Origin: Spirochaetaceae bacterium
GTDB lineage: Bacteria > Spirochaetota > Spirochaetia > Treponematales > Treponemataceae
NCBI GenBank assembly: GCA_031272345.1
Contig: JAISTZ010000140.1
Coordinates: 1-8,280 of the forward strand
Direction of reading: 5' to 3'
Length of the DNA: 8,280 nt
The notes below the pieces were generated by a model. It saw only the letters and a list, made by a program, of their open reading frames with translations. It had not been told where the DNA came from and did no database searches. Each line of letters opens with the position of its first letter. Position 1 is the first letter of the stretch. A program made the translations under genes and the position numbers. Below are positions 1-5,125 of this stretch, piece after piece.

Positions 1-2
1 TA

Positions 3-27
3 TTTTTTTCCCCCCCCCCCCCCCCCC
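3..27. repeat. T7/C18 homopolymeric tract
   Basis: Seven T (3-9) are followed directly by eighteen C (10-27). The tract ends 27 bases before the first possible start codon of the lipoprotein gene at 55. A -10-like TGTAAT lies at 45-50; the matching -35 position (22-27) falls inside the C run. Homopolymeric G/C tracts of this kind mediate slipped-strand phase variation of surface protein genes in Treponema pallidum and other bacteria. A role here is inference. The tract could also be a length error or a contig edge, since it sits at the very start of the window. Confidence 0.75.
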
Positions 28-54
28 GCACACGGGTCTTGTTCTGTAATTTTT

Positions 55-849
55 TTGCATCACAAGAAGTTGTGTGATGAAGTTCGGTTCCGAAAAGCGC
101 CTTTTTCCCTGAATCACACTATTTTCGTCTTGGTGACTCTGCTCTTTTTTGTCTTAGTGGCGGTAAGCTGTACTACACCACCTCCTGAGTTTGATTGGGA
201 AGGGTATTCAAACGGCATTAAGGATGGCCTTTCTGCGCAGCCCCAAGCAGGGATGAACCAAAAAACAGATGTGTACAAGAAAAGCTATAACGAAGGTTAT
301 GGTTATGGTTTCAAAGAAAAAGACCGTATCTATACGGCTGGTTTTACGGCTGGTTTTCTTGATGCCGCAAAAACTCTGGAACCCATGACGAAATATATTG
401 CGGGGAACTTCCCTTCGGCGGAGGAACTGAATAACTTCAGGTTCTATGTCTCTGCGGACCTTATGCTTACCGCCTACGCAACCCAGGGCCTTGATTACGA
501 AAGGCCGAATCCGGAAACCAAGGACCCGGGTAAAAGATTCCTCCAAAGCGGAACAGGAATGCAGACAATCATATTACCCAAGGGAACACGGGGAAGGGTT
601 AAAACTATCGAAAATGATGTTATATCTATGATTTTTGAACCTGATAACCCTGACCATAGGGCGGTGCAAATTTCGTTTGTTTCCACGTCTGATAAGTATT
701 TCCTTTCTTACGATAAAGGCACGAAGGTACAAATCGGTGGAACCGACTTTACTGTTGACTACGAAGAAGGAAAAGATAGGCCCTACCTTATCGTAGAGCT
801 AAAAAGGAAAGATCAGTCCAGCAGCCGAACCCTGCCGGGGCTTGATTAA
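55..849 (+). CDS. Putative lipoprotein with GY-rich repeats and a beta-rich C-terminal domain
   Basis: This 264-residue protein of unknown function is probably lipid-anchored in the envelope. A basic stretch (residues 11-14) is followed by a hydrophobic segment (about 22-37) ending in V-A-V-S-C, which reads as a relaxed spirochaetal lipobox with Cys39 as the lipidated residue, then a TTPPPE linker. Residues 48-104 hold loosely repeated G-Y/F-x-x-G units (G50-Y51-SN-G54, G81-YGY-G85, G96-FTA-G100). From about 170 to 250 the sequence alternates like an SH3-type beta barrel. No catalytic motif was recognised. The start is uncertain: TTG at 55 gives the longest frame but lies inside a T7 run with no Shine-Dalgarno. 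TTG at 70 (AAGAAG immediately before it) keeps the whole signal peptide and is equally possible. The gene is AT-richer than the minus-strand operon and converges on the toxin remnant, with only 8 bases between stop codons. Confidence 0.75.
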   Translation: MHHKKLCDEVRFRKAPFSLNHTIFVLVTLLFFVLVAVSCTTPPPEFDWEGYSNGIKDGLSAQPQAGMNQKTDVYKKSYNEGYGYGFKEKDRIYTAGFTAGFLDAAKTLEPMTKYIAGNFPSAEELNNFRFYVSADLMLTAYATQGLDYERPNPETKDPGKRFLQSGTGMQTIILPKGTRGRVKTIENDVISMIFEPDNPDHRAVQISFVSTSDKYFLSYDKGTKVQIGGTDFTVDYEEGKDRPYLIVELKRKDQSSSRTLPGLD

Positions 850-858
850 GGCAGGTTT
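828..858. terminator. Weak candidate bidirectional terminator between convergent genes
   Basis: AACCCTGCC (828-836) can pair with GGCAGGTT (850-857), giving about 8 bp with one bulged C and a 13-base loop containing the lipoprotein stop codon. On the plus strand only three T follow. On the minus strand no T run follows. The position between convergent stop codons suits a terminator, but the poor U-tract makes this tentative. Confidence 0.25.
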
Positions 859-1110
859 CATCCACCGGCTTTTATGCTGCTGAAGATGTTTTCTATTGTT
901 AAGCCTTCTATCAGTTGGCCGTCTTGCAGATCTTCACTGAACAGGCTTTCACATTCACATTCCAGTGCGGAAGCTATCATAAGGCTGTGTACTGACAAAG
1001 CAATAATTATTTGTTATTGCCAGACGCGCCCTGTCGCGTTTTGCCCTATCATCTTCAGAATACGCATAAATTGCGACATTGGAGTCTATGAAAGCCGGTT
1101 TATCGCGCAT
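858..1110 (-). pseudogene. PIN-domain (VapC-like) toxin remnant with internal deletion and frameshift
   Basis: Two pieces of one PIN ribonuclease are readable. From ATG at 1110 the frame gives MRDKPAFIDSNVAIYAYSED and continues to FVSTQ, the normal PIN N-terminus with the first catalytic Asp (D9 in FIDSN); it then runs out at a TGA (955-957) after 51 residues. In a second frame, from 986 down to the TGA at 858-860, 42 residues beginning SLMIASALECECESLFSEDL and continuing QDGQLIEGLTIENIF match the usual PIN C-terminus. The STQ(V)LNEF Glu, the central helices and the Asp of YDSL are missing between them. From the usual PIN length of about 135-145 residues, I infer that some 50-60 codons are lost, in a number not divisible by three. 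The ATG overlaps the antitoxin stop by 11 bases, as in intact TA operons. The product should be inactive as an RNase. Confidence 0.85.
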
Positions 1111-1330
1111 TAGCTTCTTCCCGGTTAAATTTCCAGCCTTTCGTTTTTATGGTGGGCGGCGCGAAATCGTCTATTGTAAAGGGCTTTATGATTTTTGTAT
1201 GCCGCTTTTTCTGTTCCGTCGGCGTTGCCAGGATCCAAATCGGCGAGCGGAACTTGCCCTGGAATTCGTCCGGTATTTTGATGACATCGTTTTCAACAAC
1301 CGTCTGAAACGCTATTGCCTCTTCATACAT
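1100..1330 (-). CDS. VapB-like antitoxin of a type II toxin-antitoxin pair
   Basis: This 76-residue protein most likely neutralised the adjacent PIN toxin and repressed its own promoter. The N-terminal half (FQTVVENDVIKIPDEF, residues 8-23) reads like the short AbrB/DUF2281-type beta domain of small antitoxins. The C-terminal IKTKGWKFNREEANAR (61-76) is the conserved tail seen in PIN-linked VapB-type antitoxins, probably the toxin-binding segment. The ATG at 1330 is secure: AGGAGG lies 6 bases upstream and a near-consensus promoter is centred about 40 bases upstream. The stop overlaps the toxin remnant's ATG, which is typical of TA coupling. The frame is intact although the toxin is not, so this is an orphan antitoxin. 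Family assignment is by motif recognition only; the exact Pfam family is not certain. Confidence 0.8.
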   Translation of the reverse strand: MYEEAIAFQTVVENDVIKIPDEFQGKFRSPIWILATPTEQKKRHTKIIKPFTIDDFAPPTIKTKGWKFNREEANAR

Positions 1331-1336
1331 GACCCG

Positions 1337-1342
1337 CCTCCT
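1337..1342 (-). promoter_or_regulatory. Shine-Dalgarno of the antitoxin
   Basis: The minus strand reads AGGAGG here, 6 bases before the ATG at 1330. It is a perfect ribosome-binding site and fixes the antitoxin start. Confidence 0.85.
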
Positions 1343-1350
1343 CTGTTGAT

Positions 1351-1367
1351 TGTGTCAGCATACCACA
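1351..1367. promoter_or_regulatory. Candidate autoregulatory operator of the TA locus
   Basis: TGTG-N9-CACA is a perfect short inverted repeat that covers the -10 box of the antitoxin promoter. VapB-type antitoxins commonly bind palindromes overlapping their own promoter. The arms are only 4 bp, so chance is a real alternative. Confidence 0.3.
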
Positions 1368-1385
1368 GGTGCAACGGCGCGTCAA
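1357..1385 (-). promoter_or_regulatory. Sigma70-type promoter of the antitoxin/toxin locus
   Basis: On the minus strand TTGACG (1385-1380) is followed by a 17-base spacer and TATGCT (1362-1357), with a TGG extended -10 directly before it. Transcription should start near 1350, giving a leader of about 20 bases that holds the AGGAGG site. It lies between the protease stop (1408) and the antitoxin start, so the antitoxin has its own promoter. Confidence 0.75.
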
Positions 1386-1407
1386 GGGAAATGCGCAGGG
1401 CAATACC

Positions 1408-3093
1408 TCAGAAGTAATACGGATTATCCAGGGGCGCGCCGATGGCGAGATTCACGTCCAGGTAGCCGTTCTTGCGTTTCTTGGTGTAGAGCTCCGCGTA
1501 GAGGTAACTCTGGCCGGATTCCTCTTCTTTTTTTTCTACCACCCTGGTTTTGAGGACCTCCACGGGATCGTTCTCCGAGAACCCCGCCTCGTCGGCGATG
1601 CCCCCGCGGATCAGGGACTTGACCGAGTAACGGCGCTTGTTGGTGGTGGACGTGGGGATGAGCTCCATGCCGAAGGTGGGGATGAAGTATTTTGCCGCCA
1701 CGTCCCGCTTGACCATCTCCCGCACGGGCTCGTCGGGCCGGGCGTCCAGGTAGACCGGCCTGGAAAAGGTTTCCCCCCCGGCCTTGACGCCCTGGACTGT
1801 GGCGATGGAATTGGCGCAGCCCTTGAGGATTTCGTTCTGGAGGGTCTCGATGGACAGCGCGGGGGCCCCGTTGAAGGCGGTTATCACGTCCCCGGCCTCG
1901 AGCCCGGCGTAGGCCAGACTGCTTCCGGGCATGACGTACTGCACCGCCACCCCCTCGCCCTGGCCGGAGTCCCCCCGCCAGGTGTGGCCGAACCCGCCGA
2001 GCCAGCCGTGTTCCACCTTGCCTCCGGAAATAAAGCCCGGCAGGTCCAGGAGGAGGTATTCCACGGGGATGGCGAAGTTGAGCCCCTCGAACTGGAGGAG
2101 CCCGGCGAACACGATTGCCTGCACGTTCCCGTTCTCGTCGATCAGGGGCCCCCCGGAATTGCCCGAGTTCACCGCCGCGTCGATCTGAATCACCGGGGCC
2201 ACGGAAAGGAGCTTCCTGGACACGGAGGACACGATGCCCGACGTTATCGTGCTTTCGAGCCCCAGGGGTGAGCCGATCGCCCGGACCCGGTCCCCCACGT
2301 TCAGCCCCAGGGACGAGCCCAGGGAAAACACGTGGGGGGCTTTCACCTCGGCCTTGAGGAGGGCCAGGTCGAGGAGGGGGTCCCAGCCGATCACCCTGGC
2401 GGGGATCTTCGTGTCCGGGTCCCCGGCGAGTTTGACGTAGAGCCGGGAGAACCCCTCGTAGGCCGGGTCGACCTCGCTCTGAATCACGTGGTAATTGGTG
2501 ATGATGTAGCCCTGCTCGCCGATGAAGAACCCCGACCCCAGGGCGCTGTTCGCGTAGCCCATGCCCCGTTCAACCTTGATGCCCAGGTCGAGCCAGACCG
2601 TGACCGTGCCCTTGATGGACCGGGCCGCCGGGGGCGGGGCGGTCTCTTCGGCCCTGGCGAAGACGGCGGTCTGTTCCTTGAGCAGGTCCTTCACCCTGGC
2701 GGAGGTATACCCCGAAGGGACCGGCGCGCCCACCGCTTCCAGGGCGTTCAGGTACATGAGGGCCTCGTAGTATTTTTTTTCGCCGACAGCCCTGAGGGCT
2801 CCGGCGTTCACCAGATCGGCCATGCGGGAAAAGAGGGCCTCCCCCTGGGCCGCGGCCGCCGTGTCCCGGAGGGCGATGGATTCGTCCCCGGCAACGGCGT
2901 CTTTTAGAAGCCAGGCCCGCCAGAGGGAGCGCACCGGGTTGGTTCCGGCGTCCCCTTCGATGCGCTTGATTTCCGCCAGGCGCACGTCGTCCTTTGTGTA
3001 GTTGACCGGCCCGTACTGGGCTTTTTTTACGGTCTCACAGGAAAAGATGACCAGGACAAGGGCCGCGCAGGCGGCGGCAAAAAATTTATTCAT
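1408..3093 (-). CDS. S1C (HtrA/DegP-like) serine protease lipoprotein with PDZ domains
   Basis: A trypsin-fold serine endopeptidase of the HtrA/DegP family, predicted to be lipid-anchored and to act on misfolded or selected envelope proteins. Numbering from ATG 3093 (561 residues), a hydrophobic signal ends V-I-F-S-C with Cys19 as the likely lipidated residue. Residues about 25-155 are helical and Ala-rich with no recognised family. The protease domain spans about 163-355, with the triad His202 (ITNYHV), Asp242 (DPLLDLAL) and Ser313 (NSGNSGGPL). A PDZ domain follows (about 380-450; LEAGDVITAFNG). The C-terminus (about 470-561) holds a degenerate second PDZ-like segment (IRGGIADEAGFSENDPV). 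All three catalytic residues are present. The ATG overlaps the upstream stop by 8 bases. GGAGAA (3112-3107) sits 13 bases from this ATG but 7 bases from an in-frame TTG at 3099, so the true start may be two codons earlier. No terminator is visible after the stop. Confidence 0.9.
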   Translation of the reverse strand: MNKFFAAACAALVLVIFSCETVKKAQYGPVNYTKDDVRLAEIKRIEGDAGTNPVRSLWRAWLLKDAVAGDESIALRDTAAAAQGEALFSRMADLVNAGALRAVGEKKYYEALMYLNALEAVGAPVPSGYTSARVKDLLKEQTAVFARAEETAPPPAARSIKGTVTVWLDLGIKVERGMGYANSALGSGFFIGEQGYIITNYHVIQSEVDPAYEGFSRLYVKLAGDPDTKIPARVIGWDPLLDLALLKAEVKAPHVFSLGSSLGLNVGDRVRAIGSPLGLESTITSGIVSSVSRKLLSVAPVIQIDAAVNSGNSGGPLIDENGNVQAIVFAGLLQFEGLNFAIPVEYLLLDLPGFISGGKVEHGWLGGFGHTWRGDSGQGEGVAVQYVMPGSSLAYAGLEAGDVITAFNGAPALSIETLQNEILKGCANSIATVQGVKAGGETFSRPVYLDARPDEPVREMVKRDVAAKYFIPTFGMELIPTSTTNKRRYSVKSLIRGGIADEAGFSENDPVEVLKTRVVEKKEEESGQSYLYAELYTKKRKNGYLDVNLAIGAPLDNPYYF

Positions 3094-5125
3094 ATTCAAC
3101 GAGTATTTCTCCAAATTGATAGGGGCCGATTTTGACTCCCAGGATTTTGGCGGTTTCGCCCTCCACCGCGGTGACAGTGTAGGTTACCTTGTCCCTGAGG
3201 GCTTCGTCAACAAGCCGGGCGTCTTCGCTGTTCCCCTGCTTGCCGATCCAGAACACCGGATACTGCCCGTCCCTGGTGACCGCGGCGGGCTTCCCGTCCC
3301 TGGTGATTCTTGTGGGTTCTCCGTCTTCCAGGCGCACCGTCACGGGGTCACCCTGACCATGGAGGCGGAACATGGAATCCTCGGTGGTGGAATCCGGGTA
3401 CAAAATTGACGCCACCTCCCAGAGCCCGTCGGAATCCTTGTCCCACCAGGAGTTTTTCCCGCCCCCGCCGGTGTATTCCTCGATGAAGTCCGGCACGGAA
3501 TCACCGTTTGTGTCAACCTGGACCTTGGAAATGTAGAGCCCCGGCGCGGCGGGAATCACGGCGAAGATCTCCCCGTAGAGCCGTTCCGCCTCCTCCGGGG
3601 TCTGGAACCGGGGCGCGTTGTCAGGGTCGAACCGAAAGACCTGGGAGGTCTCGAAGACCCCATCCCCGTCAACATCGACGGCCCGGGACTGGGGGACTCC
3701 CAGGGAAAAATAGACCCGGCTGTAGAGCCTGCCCCCCTTGAACAGGTCCGCCTGGAAGGGCTTCCCCCCGGCCTGGAGGAACGTGACGGTTCCCCCGCCG
3801 GGAGCGGCGGTTTCTATCCGGGAGGCTTCCTCGTAGAGGGCCCGCTCGGAGATGGGGTCCCCCCGGCCGGTTTCGGGGATGAAGAACCGGTATTCCCCGG
3901 GACATTCCAGGAGGGCAGGGGAATGGCGGATTTCCAGGGGCGACCACAGGACCCGCTCCTCCGGGATGAAGAAGACCACGTCCCCAACCTGGGCACGCCG
4001 TATAGCCGGATAGGCCCCGTAGACCGCCAGGAAGTCGTCCCGGAGCCGCGCCTCCGTGGGCACACCGTTACCGCAGAGGACGGTCCATTCGGGGACCCCG
4101 TCCTGGTCCCGGTCGTACACGCACCGGGCGGGCCGTCCCCGCTCATATTCGGCGGTGATGTCCCCGATGCCGTCCCCGTCGGTGTCCCCGGTGATGATCC
4201 CGGAATAGCCGTCCAGGAAGCCGCTGAATTGGGCGATCACATCCTGGTCCGTGAGCCGGGACGCGAAGGTCTCCAGGAAGGAGCGCTCCACCGCGGCCCC
4301 CGCGAAGGAGGCGAAGTAGCTGAAGGCGTCCTTTTGGGAAATGAGCCCGTCGTCCAGGGCAAGGAGCGCAAAGAGCGGGTGCCGGAGCCCCTTCCCGTTG
4401 AAGGACTCCAGGAGGAGCCGCCGGGTTTCCCCCCCGGCAAAGGCCGCGGCCAGAATCTCCAGTTCCCCCTCCGGGTTGGTTGCCTCCGCAATCTCGGACA
4501 CGTAGAACCTGGCCGCCTCCCTGGCTTCCTCCCCTGGGGCGTACACGGGAAGGAGCTCCCGCTGGAAGAAGAGCCGGACGAACCGGGAGTCCTCCGGGAA
4601 GAGCTTGCGGGCCGAGGCGATCGTCTCCCGCGCCCGGAGGGTGTCCCCGGAGCGGTAGCGGCACTTTGCCCGGATGAACTCGGCGTCCCTGGAATAGACC
4701 GCGGGCTCCTCCGCAAGGACCCCCAGGGCCTCCCGGCTCCGCCCGGTGTCGCTGAGGATGTCCGCGTAGAGGATCCGGGCGCCCTCCCGGTTGTAGTCAA
4801 CCCAGGAGTCCATTTCCAGGGCGCGGCTCACGCTCGCAAGGGCCTCCGCCGGGGGAGCGCCCCGGTGTTTTTGGGCCGCCCCCAGGGCGTACCAGAGGTC
4901 CGGCAGGGACTCGTCGTACCCGAGGCCCTCCCGGGCGCGGCTTTCCGCCCCGGCCCAGTCCCCCCGGACGAGGGCGTCCCTGGCGAGGCCGTATGCCCTG
5001 AGGGCCCTGCGCCTGGATGCGGCGCGGGTGTAGGAGTCATCCTGGGCGATACCCTGGGCCGCCAGGGCCAGGAGGATCGGGGGGACAAGGACGAAGCGGA
5101 CAAGGGTGACTCTCAGGTTTGCCAT
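3086..5125 (-). CDS. Exported TPR-like protein with five DxDxDG calcium-type loops
   Basis: A 679-residue exported protein whose function I do not recognise. The start is ATG 5125: GGGAG lies 5 bases upstream and a typical signal peptide follows (RVTLVRFVLVPPILLALAAQ, cleavage probably near residue 28). The open frame runs on upstream inside ftsH, but that extension is a Gly/Arg/Pro/His-rich shadow. Residues about 38-180 form paired amphipathic helices of TPR type (ARDALVRGDWAGAESRAREG; LWYALGAAQKHRG). About 200-310 is helical without a call. The C-terminal half has five acidic loops, DTDGDGIGD (314), DRDQDGVPE (338), DVDGDGVFE (484), DTNGDSVPD (538) and DKDSDGLWE (562), resembling EF-hand/thrombospondin-type Ca2+ loops. 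Calcium binding is inferred. It overlaps ftsH by 13 bases and the protease gene by 8, so it is probably translated with both. It could be a scaffold or adaptor in the envelope. Confidence 0.8.
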   Translation of the reverse strand: MANLRVTLVRFVLVPPILLALAAQGIAQDDSYTRAASRRRALRAYGLARDALVRGDWAGAESRAREGLGYDESLPDLWYALGAAQKHRGAPPAEALASVSRALEMDSWVDYNREGARILYADILSDTGRSREALGVLAEEPAVYSRDAEFIRAKCRYRSGDTLRARETIASARKLFPEDSRFVRLFFQRELLPVYAPGEEAREAARFYVSEIAEATNPEGELEILAAAFAGGETRRLLLESFNGKGLRHPLFALLALDDGLISQKDAFSYFASFAGAAVERSFLETFASRLTDQDVIAQFSGFLDGYSGIITGDTDGDGIGDITAEYERGRPARCVYDRDQDGVPEWTVLCGNGVPTEARLRDDFLAVYGAYPAIRRAQVGDVVFFIPEERVLWSPLEIRHSPALLECPGEYRFFIPETGRGDPISERALYEEASRIETAAPGGGTVTFLQAGGKPFQADLFKGGRLYSRVYFSLGVPQSRAVDVDGDGVFETSQVFRFDPDNAPRFQTPEEAERLYGEIFAVIPAAPGLYISKVQVDTNGDSVPDFIEEYTGGGGKNSWWDKDSDGLWEVASILYPDSTTEDSMFRLHGQGDPVTVRLEDGEPTRITRDGKPAAVTRDGQYPVFWIGKQGNSEDARLVDEALRDKVTYTVTAVEGETAKILGVKIGPYQFGEILVEYE
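3107..3112 (-). promoter_or_regulatory. Ribosome-binding site of the protease gene, inside the upstream gene
   Basis: GGAGAA on the minus strand lies in the last codons of the TPR/calcium-loop gene. It is 7 bases from TTG 3099 and 13 bases from ATG 3093, so it bears on which start is used and points to translational coupling. Confidence 0.5.
3251..3331 (-). repeat. Three tandem 9-residue repeats in the calcium-loop protein
   Basis: Residues 599-625 read as three units of nine: LEDGEPTRI, TRDGKPAAV, TRDGQYPVF. At DNA level a perfect 14-bp direct repeat (CCCGTCCCTGGTGA on the plus strand, 3266-3279 and 3293-3306) is spaced exactly 27 bp, pointing to recent duplication of one unit. Confidence 0.65.
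3416..3514 (-). repeat. Paired acidic-loop module, copy 2 (residues 538-570)
   Basis: The loop DTNGDSVPD is followed exactly 24 residues later by DKDSDGLWE, with an EEY after the first loop and aromatics before the second. The layout and spacing match copy 1, so the two look like duplicated modules. Confidence 0.6.
4088..4186 (-). repeat. Paired acidic-loop module, copy 1 (residues 314-346)
   Basis: The loop DTDGDGIGD is followed exactly 24 residues later by DRDQDGVPE, with an AEY after the first loop and an aromatic before the second. It aligns without gaps to copy 2 at 3416-3514. A single unpaired loop (residues 484-492, positions 3650-3676) lies between them. Confidence 0.6.

Noticed and set aside
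1386..1407. Terminator after the S1C protease gene
   Set aside because: No stable stem followed by a T run is visible; transcription may continue into the TA locus.
874..1417. Plus-strand frames at 874-1113 and 1079-1417
   Set aside because: They lie opposite the toxin remnant and antitoxin, whose motifs, ribosome-binding site and promoter are all on the minus strand.
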